Positions 17,374-26,022 of a stretch of 64,000 nucleotides of DNA are shown in pieces. Position numbers and translations under genes: made by a program. The DNA comes from JACVRW01 sp963765135 (lineage in GTDB: Bacteria; Actinomycetota; Thermoleophilia; Solirubrobacterales; Thermoleophilaceae): assembly GCA_963765135.1 (NCBI GenBank), contig CAVXUX010000001.1, forward strand, positions 401,292-465,291, written 5' to 3'. The first letter of the stretch is position 1, and each line of letters opens with the position of its first letter. The notes under the pieces are model-generated. The model was not told the DNA's origin. It saw only the letters and a program-made list of their open reading frames with translations, and made no database searches.

Positions 17374-17733
17374 TTAGTTGTCGGCGAATGCAGCGAAGCT
17401 GGCGGCTCTGGCGTACAGCTTGTAGAGCCTGAAGCTGCCGGCGAAGTCCTTGCCGCACATGCTCTGGAGCACCTGGTAGGCGGCGTGGTCGGAGAGCTCC
17501 GGCGTATGGACCGCGCTGTCCTTCAGGTTCACCTGCTGGCGGATGTCGTGGATCGTCGCCAGGCGCTGCGCGCGTGTGCCCGCATTCCAGTCCGAGCACT
17601 GCGCCATCTGCGCGACCGAACCAACCAGCTCCTCGCCCACCGGCTTCGCGGCGCGCGGCTTCGGGTCGTCGCCGGACCCGCAGGACGCGAGCGCCAGCGC
17701 CGCCAACAGCGCCAGTGCGCACCAGTGCCTCAT
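17374..17733 (-). CDS. small lipoprotein, unknown function
   Basis: A 119-residue predicted lipoprotein. The signal peptide is short (MRHWCALALLAALALASC) with lipobox ALASC and lipidated Cys18, followed by a GSGDD linker that favours release to the outer face of the membrane. The mature part has two cysteines (AQCSDW and QSMCGKDF) that could form a disulfide. No family recognised. Its ATG overlaps the stop of the beta-helix gene upstream, so the two secreted proteins are translationally coupled and may act together. Confidence 0.75.
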   Translation of the reverse strand: MRHWCALALLAALALASCGSGDDPKPRAAKPVGEELVGSVAQMAQCSDWNAGTRAQRLATIHDIRQQVNLKDSAVHTPELSDHAAYQVLQSMCGKDFAGSFRLYKLYARAASFAAFADN

Positions 17734-19739
17734 GGCCGAGGCACTGGGATCCCCGTCAGCTGCCCGATCTGGTCCTCCAGCTGCTTCGCGCGGGCGGTCT
17801 CGAGGAACTCGCGCGCGCCCTTGGCGAACGCCCGCTGCTTGCGGGCCGCGGACAGCGACCCCGGCTTGGGCGGCAGCGTGTACCAGTCGCACTGCTCCGG
17901 CGGAAGGTCGCCCTCGCGGGCCAGGAAGCAGGACAGCAGGTACTGCACCTTGACCGGGTCGCCGCTGCTCTTGCTGCCGACGCAGGTGCGCGGCAGCGTG
18001 TCGTTGCCGTCGCCCACTCCCGGACCGGTCACGCTCGCTTCGGTGCCGTCCGGCCCGGTGTTGCCGAACCAGCAGTTCTTGACGGTCGGCCCGATGCCGC
18101 CCTCGTCCCACCAGAAGTCGACGCCGTTGGGCGCCACGCCCTTGGTGGACCCGACGTTGTTGCCGAACGCGTACAGCTCCGGGAACGCCTTGAAGCCCTT
18201 CGGCACGCGGCCGAGGTGATTCCAGAAGAAGCGGTTGCCGCACGACGTGGACAGGCCCGGGTCCTCGCAGGAGCCGCCCGGGTTGACGTTGCCCTCCGGG
18301 GTCACGAGGAAGTTCGGGATCGAGAGCAGGAAGGCGGCGTTGCGCCAGTTGTCCCAGATCCAGTTGCCCCACACGTTCCCGTTGTTGTGGCCGGCCCAGA
18401 AGATGCCGACGCCGACGGGCAGGATCCCGACCGCCGGCGGCACCGGCGCGTTCGCCTTGAACAGCTCGAGGTTGTTCGAGTAGATGTAGTTGTTGTCGAC
18501 CTGGACGCTGTCGGCCGGGAAGCCCGGGTGGCCGGCGGCCGAGATCGTGTCGGTCGAGATGCCGGCGGTGTTGCCGTAGATGTTGTTGTGCGTGATGCGC
18601 ACGGCGTTGCCCATCGAGCCCGAGTAGGCCAGCACGCTGCCGCGCATGTCGCAGTCGCGCACGGTCGTGTTGAACCGGGGCGCGTCCGGATAGAACGACT
18701 TGTCGGCCTGCTCGCCGGTCTCGGGCGCGCCGCCCGGGTAGAGCACGGCGTCGCCGGAGCCCATGCCGTCGCAGTCGGTGTAGAGGCCGTGGTCGGAGGT
18801 GAAGGTCAGGTTGCCGTAGTCGGCGTTCCAGAACATCTTCACGGTGTCGACCCGGTAGCCGTCGGTCTCCTCGATGTAGAGCCCGTGCTCGAGTGCGCCG
18901 CGCACGGTGAAGTTGTGCGCCACGAACCCGTCGGCGCGATCCGCCCGCACGATCACGTGCTTGTGGAACGTGTGCGGCCGCGCCTCGGGGTCGTTCGACT
19001 CGTAGTCGGAGGCGCCGTCGATGATCACGTCGGTCGGCACCACGCCGGTGCCCTCGAGCTGGAGGTTGCAGCGCACGCACGGGCCGAGGTCGGGGATGCC
19101 CTGGCGGTTCGTGAGCGGCGGGCTGGGCGGCGGCGTGTCCGGCACGGCGCGGCCCTGGACGTGGATCAGGTTCTGGTCGTTCGGGCAGGTGACCTGGTAC
19201 TTGTAGCTCGGCGTCTTGGCGCCGCCCGAGTCCTCCTGCGTCATGCCCGCGCAGCGCGGGTCGTTGAGCGGCTGGGCTCGCGAGGTCGGCTCGGTGTAGA
19301 GGCCCGGCATGACGACCACGCGGTCGTTGTTGCCCGAGGCGTTCACGGCCGGCTGGATCTCGTTGTAGGCACAGCGGCGCGCCAGCAGGACGTTCTGCCA
19401 GAGCAGCCGGAAGGCGGCCCACTTGCTCAGACGCAGCTTGGGCTGACTGGGGCGGAGCCGGTAGCCGTGCTTGCGTGCCTTGTCGATCGAGGCCGAGAGC
19501 AGGCTGAGCGACTTCCAGCCGCCGTTGCCCTGGCAGACGACGCGCACCTTGCCCGGGCCGCGGCCGGTGACGGCCGACTCGAGCGAGCGCAAGGCGGGCA
19601 CCTTGCCGCCGGCCGGCGGCGTAACGGCGGTGTCAGGCGCGGGATCGGGCCAGTACGAAGGCCGCTCGAGGTGGGCGAAAGCCGCCGCGGGCAGCGCCAA
19701 GCCGACGGCCAGCGCGACGAACACCATCAACCTCGACAT
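17730..19739 (-). CDS. secreted parallel beta-helix repeat protein
   Basis: A 669-residue exported protein. A signal peptide covers about residues 1-22 (VFVALAVGLALPAAAFA). The middle holds right-handed beta-helix rungs rich in Asn, Asp and Gly, such as VRITHNNIYGNTAG, VQVDNNYIYSNN and NGNVWGNWIWDNW, as found in polysaccharide lyases, glycosidases and cell-surface proteins. The start ATG at 19739 is set by a strong upstream GGGGAGGGG; the frame continues upstream but without homology. Several Cys residues fit an extracytoplasmic location. Substrate unknown. A small lipoprotein gene overlaps its stop. Confidence 0.8.
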   Translation of the reverse strand: MSRLMVFVALAVGLALPAAAFAHLERPSYWPDPAPDTAVTPPAGGKVPALRSLESAVTGRGPGKVRVVCQGNGGWKSLSLLSASIDKARKHGYRLRPSQPKLRLSKWAAFRLLWQNVLLARRCAYNEIQPAVNASGNNDRVVVMPGLYTEPTSRAQPLNDPRCAGMTQEDSGGAKTPSYKYQVTCPNDQNLIHVQGRAVPDTPPPSPPLTNRQGIPDLGPCVRCNLQLEGTGVVPTDVIIDGASDYESNDPEARPHTFHKHVIVRADRADGFVAHNFTVRGALEHGLYIEETDGYRVDTVKMFWNADYGNLTFTSDHGLYTDCDGMGSGDAVLYPGGAPETGEQADKSFYPDAPRFNTTVRDCDMRGSVLAYSGSMGNAVRITHNNIYGNTAGISTDTISAAGHPGFPADSVQVDNNYIYSNNLELFKANAPVPPAVGILPVGVGIFWAGHNNGNVWGNWIWDNWRNAAFLLSIPNFLVTPEGNVNPGGSCEDPGLSTSCGNRFFWNHLGRVPKGFKAFPELYAFGNNVGSTKGVAPNGVDFWWDEGGIGPTVKNCWFGNTGPDGTEASVTGPGVGDGNDTLPRTCVGSKSSGDPVKVQYLLSCFLAREGDLPPEQCDWYTLPPKPGSLSAARKQRAFAKGAREFLETARAKQLEDQIGQLTGIPVPRP

Positions 19740-19791
19740 GCAATCCCCTCCCCGTTGCCCGATCCCTGGCGAGAAGCTATCCGATCCGGCG

Positions 19792-19797
19792 TAGTCT
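19792..19797 (+). promoter_or_regulatory. -10 box for leaderless methyltransferase gene
   Basis: TAGTCT lies 7 nt before the ATG at 19805 in the 65-bp divergent gap with the beta-helix gene. Confidence 0.5.
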
Positions 19798-19804
19798 GCG
19801 CCGA

Positions 19805-20593
19805 ATGTCGGGATCCGACACTTTCCGCGCCGCCGCGGAGACCTACGACCGGCACGTGGGGCGCTACGCGCCGGCCCTCGGGGCGGCGCTGATCGAGTTC
19901 GCGGGGATCGAGCCCGGCATGCGCGCGCTCGACGTGGGCTGCGGGCCGGGGGCGTTGACGGCGGAGCTGGTCCAGCGGCTCGGGGCGGCGAACGTGTGCG
20001 GCGCCGAGCCCTCGGAGCCGTTCGCCGAGGCATGCCGGGAGCGCGTGGGGGTGGAGGTCGTGTCGGCGCCCGCCGAGGCGCTCCCGTTCGAGGACGGCTC
20101 GTTCGACGCGGCGCTGTCGCAGCTGGTCGTGAACTTCATGAGCGACGCGGAGGCGGGTGTGGGCGAGATGGCGCGGGTCACGCGCAGCGGCGGATTGGTT
20201 GCATCGTGCGTGTGGGACTACGCGGGCGAGATGACGCTGCTGCGCGCGTTCTGGGACGCCGCCCGTGAGGTGGACCCGGCCCGCGCCGCGGCCGCCGACG
20301 AGGGCGTCGTGATGCGCTGGTGCGGGGAGGGCGAGCTGGGCGCGCTGTGGCAGGCGGCGGGGCTGCGCGACGTCCGCACCGGCCCCCTCGTGGTGAGCGC
20401 TGCCTACGCCGACTTCGGCGACCTGTGGGCGCCGCTGCCAACCGGGATCGCACCCTCGGGCGCGTTCTGCAAGTCGCTCGACGCGGACGGCCAGGCCGCC
20501 CTGAGCGAGGCCTACCGGCGGCGGCTCGGCGTGGGCGACGGCCCGTTCGAGCTGAACGCGCGCGCCTGGGCGGCCGTCGGAACCGTCACGTGA
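19805..20593 (+). CDS. class I SAM-dependent methyltransferase
   Basis: A 262-residue methyltransferase of the UbiE/Methyltransf_11 type. Motif I is LDVGCGPG at residues 42-49, the acidic end of strand 2 is in CGAEPSEPF, and motif IV is near SFDAALSQLVVNF. The start is supported by a -10 box 7 nt upstream. The substrate is not evident. The end overlaps the convergent SRPBCC gene by 8 bp. Confidence 0.85.
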   Translation: MSGSDTFRAAAETYDRHVGRYAPALGAALIEFAGIEPGMRALDVGCGPGALTAELVQRLGAANVCGAEPSEPFAEACRERVGVEVVSAPAEALPFEDGSFDAALSQLVVNFMSDAEAGVGEMARVTRSGGLVASCVWDYAGEMTLLRAFWDAAREVDPARAAAADEGVVMRWCGEGELGALWQAAGLRDVRTGPLVVSAAYADFGDLWAPLPTGIAPSGAFCKSLDADGQAALSEAYRRRLGVGDGPFELNARAWAAVGTVT

Positions 20594-21023
20594 GCAGCCG
20601 CCCGTCGAGGCGGTCGAAGAACTTGCCCCAGCCCGCCCTGGCCCTCTTGTGTGCGTCCGGCGTCTGGTCGTCGCGCTGCTCGAAGTGCATCTCGGTGCGA
20701 CCGTCGCCCAGGTCGGTCAGCACCACCGTGATCAGCGCGTAGCGGTCGCCACCCTCTGGCTGGTCGGTCATGGTGAGCACCAGGCGCTCGGGCGGCACCA
20801 CCTCCTGGTACTGGCCGTGCCAGTTCGACTCCACGCGGTTGGGCCCGTAGAACATCGTCAGCCGCCACTGGCCTCCTTCTCGCACATCCATCGAGATGGT
20901 GGCCAGCGGTACCTCGCCGTCCGCGCCGAACCAGTCCGCGAAGCGCTCCGGCTCGGTCCATTCCTGCCACACCCGCTCGCGCGGGGCGTCGAAGACGCGA
21001 TTGATCGTGAACGCGTTAGTCAC
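20586..21023 (-). CDS. SRPBCC (AHSA1-like) protein
   Basis: A 145-residue AHSA1-type START/SRPBCC protein, with the family opening NRVFDAPRERVWQEWTEPE followed by FADWFGADG. Such proteins bind hydrophobic ligands; many are encoded with an ArsR regulator. Here the GTG start at 21023 lies inside the end of the ArsR gene (8-bp overlap), so the pair is co-translated. Ligand unknown. Confidence 0.85.
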   Translation of the reverse strand: MTNAFTINRVFDAPRERVWQEWTEPERFADWFGADGEVPLATISMDVREGGQWRLTMFYGPNRVESNWHGQYQEVVPPERLVLTMTDQPEGGDRYALITVVLTDLGDGRTEMHFEQRDDQTPDAHKRARAGWGKFFDRLDGRLLT

Positions 21024-21324
21024 GTCGCTTCAGCCGCGCGTCGAGCAGGTCGAAGCTGCCATCCCAGAAGTGACGGTACTTCGCCAGCCAGTCCGCGGCA
21101 TCCTTGAGCCGCGCGCCCTCCAGGCGGGAGGGCCGCAGCTGCGCCCGGCGACCGCGCGTGATCAGCCCGGCCTGCTCGAGCACCTTCAGATGCTGAGACA
21201 CGGCCTGCACGGTGATCGGGAAGGGCTCTGCGAGCTCGGTGACGTTTGCTTCGCCCTTCTCCGCGAGGCGCCCCAGGATCTCCCGCCGCGTCGGATCGGC
21301 GAGGGCCGCGAACGTGGTGCTCAA
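21016..21324 (-). CDS. ArsR family regulator
   Basis: A winged-helix ArsR-type regulator of 102 residues if started at the TTG at 21324, giving LSTTFAALADPTRREILGRL, the standard N-terminus. A second TTG at 21339 is possible. The recognition helix is in PITVQAVSQHLKVLEQAGLI. No metal-binding Cys motif is present, so it belongs with ligand- or partner-controlled ArsR proteins paired with SRPBCC genes. Its start region carries direct repeats that probably serve as an operator, controlling both itself and the divergent reductase-like gene at 21407. Confidence 0.82.
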   Translation of the reverse strand: MSTTFAALADPTRREILGRLAEKGEANVTELAEPFPITVQAVSQHLKVLEQAGLITRGRRAQLRPSRLEGARLKDAADWLAKYRHFWDGSFDLLDARLKRRD

Positions 21325-21350
21325 GTGATCGCTTGCCAAAGTGATAGCTT
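21323..21350. promoter_or_regulatory. direct repeat, probable ArsR operator
   Basis: AAGTGATCGCTT (21323-21334) and AAGTGATAGCTT (21339-21350) match at 11 of 12 positions and start 16 bp apart. They cover the ArsR start codon and lie about 60 bp before the divergent gene at 21407. Autoregulation by ArsR is inferred. Confidence 0.45.
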
Positions 21351-21406
21351 GAATATATGCGTCTCCCCGGACGCGTGCCAGCGGCAACCAGAAAGGACCA
21401 CCCAGC

Positions 21407-21970
21407 ATGGGCAGGATCGTCGTAACCGAGTTCATCTCCCTCGACGGCGTCGTGGAGGATCCCGGCGGCTCGGAGGACTTCAAGTACGGCGGCTGGAGCT
21501 TCGAGTTCAACCGCGGCGAGGAGGGCGACCGGTTCAAGCTCGACGAGACGATGGCGTCCGATGCCCTGCTGCTGGGCCGCGTGACCTACGAGGGGTTTGC
21601 CGATGCCTGGCCGCAGCGGGACGGCGAGTTCGCCGACAAGTTCAACAACATGCCGAAGTACGTGGTCTCCTCGACCCTGCAGGACCCGGAGTGGACCAAC
21701 ACGACCGTGCTCGAGGGCGACCTCGCCGAGCAGGTGGCGAAGGTGCGGGACAGCCATGACGGCGACGTGACCGTGCACGGCAGCGTTCAGCTCGTGCAGG
21801 CGCTGATCGACAATGACCTCGTCGACGCGCTGCACCTGATGGTCTTCCCGGTGGTCCTGGGCGCGGGCAAGCAGCTGTTCGGCGAGACCCGCGACAAGAA
21901 GACGCTGAAGCTGACCGACTCGAAGACCGTCGGGGACGGCGTGTCGATCCTGGTCTACGGGCGCGCCTAG
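21407..21970 (+). CDS. dihydrofolate reductase family protein (RibD-C)
   Basis: A 187-residue RibD C-terminal/dihydrofolate reductase-fold protein. Family marks are VTEFISLDGVVEDPGG at the start, LLLGRVTYEGFADAWP, and DVTVHGSVQLVQALI in the NADPH-binding part. These stand-alone proteins are probably NAD(P)H reductases of unknown substrate, not folate enzymes. AAAGGA precedes the ATG. The stop TAG shares CTAG with the convergent LLM oxidoreductase. One of three paralogs in the window (also 51244 and 58065). Confidence 0.85.
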   Translation: MGRIVVTEFISLDGVVEDPGGSEDFKYGGWSFEFNRGEEGDRFKLDETMASDALLLGRVTYEGFADAWPQRDGEFADKFNNMPKYVVSSTLQDPEWTNTTVLEGDLAEQVAKVRDSHDGDVTVHGSVQLVQALIDNDLVDALHLMVFPVVLGAGKQLFGETRDKKTLKLTDSKTVGDGVSILVYGRA

Positions 21971-22929
21971 CGAATCGCCCGGGAGAGCACCTCGCCGGCG
22001 AGTGCCACGGCCTCCAGGTCGTGCACGTCCGGCATGTTGACCACGAGCCCGTCGAGCCCGGCATCGAGGTGCGCGGCGACCTGCTCGGCCACGCCGTCGG
22101 CGGCGCCGGCGATGACGAAGCCGGCGATCCGCTCCTCCGGCACGCCGCGGTCGCGCATCGGCTGGACCTTGGCCTGCGCCTGCTCTTCGGTCGGCGCGAT
22201 CGCGAGCGTGCCGAGCTTGGTCTTCGTGATCTGCGCGGGGTCGCGCCCGGCGTCCTCGCAGTGGCCCGCCAGCACCCCCATCAGGTGGCGCACCTTCTCG
22301 ACGTTGCCGAACACGTTCGAGGCGTCGGCGTACTGGGCCACCATTCGCAGCGTCTTGCGCTCGCCGCTGCCCCCGACCATGATCGGGATGTCCCCGCGGA
22401 TCGGCCGCGGCCGGTTGAGGATGCTCTCGACGTGATGGTGCTTGCCGGTCACGGTCGCCTGCTCCTCCGTGAACATCGCGCGGGCGATGCGCAGCGCGTC
22501 CTCGAGCCGCTCGAAGCGCTCGGCGATCGGCGGGAACTCGTAGCCGAACGCCCGGTGCTCGTGCTCGAACCAGGCGGCGCCGATGCCGAGCACCGCACGA
22601 CCTCCCGAGAGCACGTCGATCGTCGTGGTCACCTTCGCCATCAGCGCGGGGTTGCGATAGGTCACGCCGCCGACCATCAGGCCGAGCTGCACGTTCGAGG
22701 TGCGGGCCGCCAGCGCAGCCAGGGCTGTGTTGCCCTCCAGCATCCAGTTGTCGATCGGCCCCACGCCCGGGATCTGGTTGAGGTGATCCATCACCCAGAC
22801 CGAGTCGAAGCCGGAGGACTCGGCCGTCTGCGCGATCGCCGTCAGCTTGTCGAGCAGCTGCTCCGGCTCAACCCCGGGGAAGTTGAAGTTGGGGATTTGC
22901 AGGCCGACGCGGCAGGGAGCGGGAGGCAC
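21967..22929 (-). CDS. LLM class F420-dependent oxidoreductase
   Basis: A 320-residue luciferase-like protein (TIM barrel) of the F420-dependent group. It opens with VGLQIPNFNFPGVEPEQ; other marks are DSVWVMDHLNQIPG, LGLMVGGVTYRNPALMAK and VLGIGAAWFEHEHRAFG, typical of F420-dependent oxidoreductases. The hydride acceptor substrate is unknown. The GTG start at 22929 is 11 bp after the end of the lipase gene, so both are probably one transcript. Presence of F420 enzymes fits an actinobacterium. Confidence 0.87.
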   Translation of the reverse strand: MPPAPCRVGLQIPNFNFPGVEPEQLLDKLTAIAQTAESSGFDSVWVMDHLNQIPGVGPIDNWMLEGNTALAALAARTSNVQLGLMVGGVTYRNPALMAKVTTTIDVLSGGRAVLGIGAAWFEHEHRAFGYEFPPIAERFERLEDALRIARAMFTEEQATVTGKHHHVESILNRPRPIRGDIPIMVGGSGERKTLRMVAQYADASNVFGNVEKVRHLMGVLAGHCEDAGRDPAQITKTKLGTLAIAPTEEQAQAKVQPMRDRGVPEERIAGFVIAGAADGVAEQVAAHLDAGLDGLVVNMPDVHDLEAVALAGEVLSRAIR

Positions 22930-22940
22930 TGAGGCGCAAC

Positions 22941-23888
22941 TTAGCGCGCGTACTGTGCCAGCGGCGGTTCACCGTCGGCCTTCGGGCCGTTCGGTCCCAG
23001 CAGCACGCCGAGCTTGGACTGGTAGGACTGAACCTTCGCGTCGGCCTGCGCGCGCGTGACCCCGGGCATCGTGTCGCGCCGGCAGACCGTGGAGCGGACT
23101 CGCGCCGGCTTTGCCGGCCCCGGGTGGTCGAGCGCGTCCATCGCGATCACGTAGGTCGGCCCGTCGTAGGCCAGCCCGACGTGATCGACCTCGTGTCCGG
23201 GGCAGAGGTCCTGGATCACGATGTTGCGGGCGCCCGCGAGGCGCGCCTCGGGTGGGGTCACGAAGACGGTGTCGTCGGCCGTCGCGATCGCGGTGAAGTC
23301 GACCCCTGCTACGCGCCGCTCGTTGAGTGCGGCCAGGAACGCCGAGTCGCTGCGCATCTGGTAGAGCGCGGTCGCGCAGATGCCGGGCGAGCCGCAGTTG
23401 ACGTTCGTGAACGCGGACCCGTTGTTGGGGGTGACGAACAGCACCGCGTCCGAGACCAGCCGGCGCACGTCCGGCCACCAGCGCAGAGCCCAGCGGACGT
23501 TCAGCCCGCCCTGGGAGAGTCCGATCGCCGCGACGTCGCGTCCGCTCTTGCGGGCCATCGTCCGGATCGCGTAGACGACGTACTCGGAGGTGGGCTGGAT
23601 GTCGCCCGCGCTGCGGTCGGGCAGGTCGACCGTGCAGGCGGTCCGACCGCGGGCCGGCAGGGTCTGCTTGTAGTTCCAGCTCCAGTTGATCTTGCTGTCC
23701 GCGAACGTGCCGTGGACGAGCAGCACCGGGTCATGGTCGAGGTGGCGCAGCGGGCCGTTGCAGGTCAGCGCGTGGCGCAGGCTCTTGGCCGGGACGGTCA
23801 GGCGCGGCCCGCCGGCGGCCGCGGGGGCGGCAAGGAGGAGGGCGAGCAAGAGGGCGAGTCCGACCGGGCGCTTGAGCATGCTGGACAT
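22941..23888 (-). CDS. secreted lipase-like alpha/beta hydrolase
   Basis: A 315-residue exported lipase. Signal peptide at about 1-26 (LALLLALLLAAPAAAGG), then DPVLLVHGTFADS (oxyanion loop, about 53-65), the nucleophile Ser125 in IGLSQGGLN and a likely catalytic His in CPGHEVDHVG near 237. This resembles the CalB/LipA-type bacterial triacylglycerol lipases, with paired cysteines for disulfides. ATG codons at 23888 and 23879 are both possible starts. It is divergent from a TetR gene, which may regulate it. Confidence 0.85.
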   Translation of the reverse strand: MSSMLKRPVGLALLLALLLAAPAAAGGPRLTVPAKSLRHALTCNGPLRHLDHDPVLLVHGTFADSKINWSWNYKQTLPARGRTACTVDLPDRSAGDIQPTSEYVVYAIRTMARKSGRDVAAIGLSQGGLNVRWALRWWPDVRRLVSDAVLFVTPNNGSAFTNVNCGSPGICATALYQMRSDSAFLAALNERRVAGVDFTAIATADDTVFVTPPEARLAGARNIVIQDLCPGHEVDHVGLAYDGPTYVIAMDALDHPGPAKPARVRSTVCRRDTMPGVTRAQADAKVQSYQSKLGVLLGPNGPKADGEPPLAQYAR

Positions 23889-23929
23889 ATAGCAAGATTG
23901 TCTAGTTCGGTCAACATCCGGCGTATCTG

Positions 23930-23935
23930 TATTCT
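23930..23935 (+). promoter_or_regulatory. -10 box for leaderless TetR gene
   Basis: TATTCT lies 6 nt before the ATG at 23942 and supports that start over the upstream TTG at 23936. Confidence 0.5.
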
Positions 23936-23941
23936 TTGCGT

Positions 23942-24532
23942 ATGGCCCGTACGACCGCCCTCGAACGCGCCCGCGCGGTGGCGCCGCGGCCGACTCCGCT
24001 CGACGCGCTGCGGCTAGCTCGCCGGCGCTGGTTCGCCAACGAGCGGCTCGACATGGGGGCGCTGGCGCGCGACCTCGGCGTCAGCCGCGCCACGCTCTAC
24101 AGCTGGGTCGGGAGCAGGGAGCGGCTGATCGGCGAGGTGATCTGGTCGTTTGCCGAGGAAGGGCTGCGGCAGGCATTGGAGGAGGCGCGCGGCTCGGGCG
24201 CCGATTACATCCTCGACGTGGTCGAACGCTTCGCTCGCATGAACGCCGCGTTCGAGCCGCTGCGCCGCTTCATCGAGCAGGACCCGGAGCTGGCGCTCAG
24301 GGTGCTCACGTCCAAGAGCGGGCCCGTGCAGGAGCGGATGATCGACGCAGCGCGCGAGCTGCTCGCGGAACAGGTCGCCGCGGGCGAGCTGACCCCGGCG
24401 CTCGACCTCGACACGCTCGCCTACCTGCTGATTCGGGTCAACGAGTCGTTTCTCTACAGCGACGTGATCACCGGCAGCGAGCCGGATGTGGACAAGGCGC
24501 TGGAAGCGATCCGGTTGCTGCTGCGCCCATAA
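23942..24532 (+). CDS. TetR family regulator (QsdR-like)
   Basis: A 196-residue TetR-type regulator. The HTH is at about residues 30-60 (DMGALARDLGVSRATLYSWV), preceded by a basic N-terminal arm. The C-terminal ligand domain resembles QsdR-type regulators (VVERFARMNAAFEPLRRFIE), though this is from memory of the family. Divergent from the lipase/LLM operon by 53 bp; it probably represses that operon and itself. No obvious palindrome was found in the gap. Confidence 0.85.
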   Translation: MARTTALERARAVAPRPTPLDALRLARRRWFANERLDMGALARDLGVSRATLYSWVGSRERLIGEVIWSFAEEGLRQALEEARGSGADYILDVVERFARMNAAFEPLRRFIEQDPELALRVLTSKSGPVQERMIDAARELLAEQVAAGELTPALDLDTLAYLLIRVNESFLYSDVITGSEPDVDKALEAIRLLLRP

Positions 24533-24648
24533 CCGGTGACAACCTGGCAACGCACCTGCGCTTAGCCGTGGTTAGTGTGCACGCCCCCGCCCGCCCCTAA
24601 GACCGCCTCGCTTGTCGCCGACGATGAAGACGAGAGCGCAACTCAACC
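24533..24648. other. intergenic leader upstream of GH5-like gene
   Basis: No gene was seen in these 116 bases. TAGTGT at 24573-24578 could be a -10 box, giving a leader of about 65 nt, unlike the leaderless genes nearby. No riboswitch or terminator structure was recognised. Confidence 0.3.
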
Positions 24649-26022
24649 ATGCACCTAACCGCCCGCAATACGACGATCCTGCTCGCCCTCGTCCTCGCCC
24701 TCCTGGCGTCGGGCTGCACCATGCAGACCAAGCCGCCCACGAACGTCACCGCGTCGTCGGCGGTCCTGAACGCCCAGGTCGGCTGCACGTCCGCCCCGTA
24801 CGGGCCGGTGTGGTGGGAGCTGCGTGAGTCGGGCGGATCGACTTGGCGGTTGGTCGGCGCCGAGCAGAGCGTCACCTGCCCCAAAGGCGTGCAGGGGTCG
24901 AGCACCGTCGGGATCTCCGAGCCGGTCGGCGGGTTGCAGCCAGGCGCGGCGTACGAGTTCCGGGTCGGCATGAACCCGCCGTCCGGCGAGGGCCCGCCGG
25001 TCTACTCCACGATCACGCGCTTCTCAACCGGCGGCGACCGTAGACCGGTTGTCGAGGGCGCGACGCTGCGAGCGGGCGGCGCGCGCCTGCAGCTGCGCGG
25101 CGTGAACGTCTGGGGCCTGCAGGACTCGATCACCACCAGCTTCGGCGCCAACCAGTACGCGAACCGCTCCAAGGTGGCCGGGACGATCAAGTCATGGGGG
25201 GCCAACCTGGTCCGCTTCCGCGTGCTGGCCGACGACTACAACTCGGCCCCCAGCGCGGCCACCGGCAACCTGACCAAGGCCCAGATCATCCAGCGCATCA
25301 AGGACTGGCGCGACGCAGTCGTGAGCCGGGGGATGTACTTCATGCCTTGCTCCTGGGACGCGCTCGACGGCGCGCACTCCGACGCCGGGTGGGCGGGCAA
25401 CGGCAGCCGGGTCCACCAGATGTTCGCCGACATCCACGCCGCCCTCGGGGACGACCCGATGGTGATCTACGAGGTCACCAACGAGCCCAACAACGTGACC
25501 TGGGCGCAGTGGGACGCCAACATGCAGGCGTCGATCAAGCACTTCCGAGAGACGATCGGCTACCGCGGCCTGCTCGTGATCGACCCGATCTGGTGGGCGA
25601 ACTCCGGCACCGGCGGGCAGGGGTACGACGACGCGCGCTACTCCGCGCTCGAGGCCTACGACGCGGCGCGCGCCGGGATGCGATCTCACCAGCTGGCCTT
25701 CGCCAAGCACGACTACGCCAACGAGTACGCCGGCAAGGCCTGGAACGCGAGCGCCTGGACGGCCGCCCAAGGCGGCGCGCAGACGAAGCACCTCATCTTC
25801 GAGACGGAGTTCGGCAACTACAACGGCGGCCCGTCGACGGTGAGCGCGCCCTGGGCGGCCGCGGCGGCCAGCTTCTTCGGCAGCCGGTTCGCCGCGCAGC
25901 CGAACTACGTCGGCGCGGCCGCGTTCGTGTTCGGGCCGTGGTACGACGCCAACGCGCTGACCGGCGCGGACAGCGCGACCCCGACCGCGTGGGGCACGGC
26001 GGTCAGGGACAGCCTGTTCTAG
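24649..26022 (+). CDS. GH5-like glycoside hydrolase lipoprotein
   Basis: A 457-residue lipoprotein with lipobox LLASGC (Cys23). Residues 30-130 resemble a fibronectin III-like module (LQPGAAYEFRVGMNPP). The catalytic TIM barrel from about 140 has the GH5 pattern: LQLRGVNVWGLQDS, an acid/base Glu279 in VTNEPNN and a nucleophile Glu387 in ETEFGN. It is therefore a probable endo-glycosidase of the cellulase/mannanase clan tethered to the outside of the cell. The stop TAG shares CTAG with the convergent MFS gene. Confidence 0.83.
   Translation: MHLTARNTTILLALVLALLASGCTMQTKPPTNVTASSAVLNAQVGCTSAPYGPVWWELRESGGSTWRLVGAEQSVTCPKGVQGSSTVGISEPVGGLQPGAAYEFRVGMNPPSGEGPPVYSTITRFSTGGDRRPVVEGATLRAGGARLQLRGVNVWGLQDSITTSFGANQYANRSKVAGTIKSWGANLVRFRVLADDYNSAPSAATGNLTKAQIIQRIKDWRDAVVSRGMYFMPCSWDALDGAHSDAGWAGNGSRVHQMFADIHAALGDDPMVIYEVTNEPNNVTWAQWDANMQASIKHFRETIGYRGLLVIDPIWWANSGTGGQGYDDARYSALEAYDAARAGMRSHQLAFAKHDYANEYAGKAWNASAWTAAQGGAQTKHLIFETEFGNYNGGPSTVSAPWAAAAASFFGSRFAAQPNYVGAAAFVFGPWYDANALTGADSATPTAWGTAVRDSLF

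Noticed and set aside
14906..17377. An 823-residue open frame on the plus strand opposite the cyclase/AAA/TPR gene
   Set aside because: It is the complement of a well-supported gene and shows no recognisable motif.
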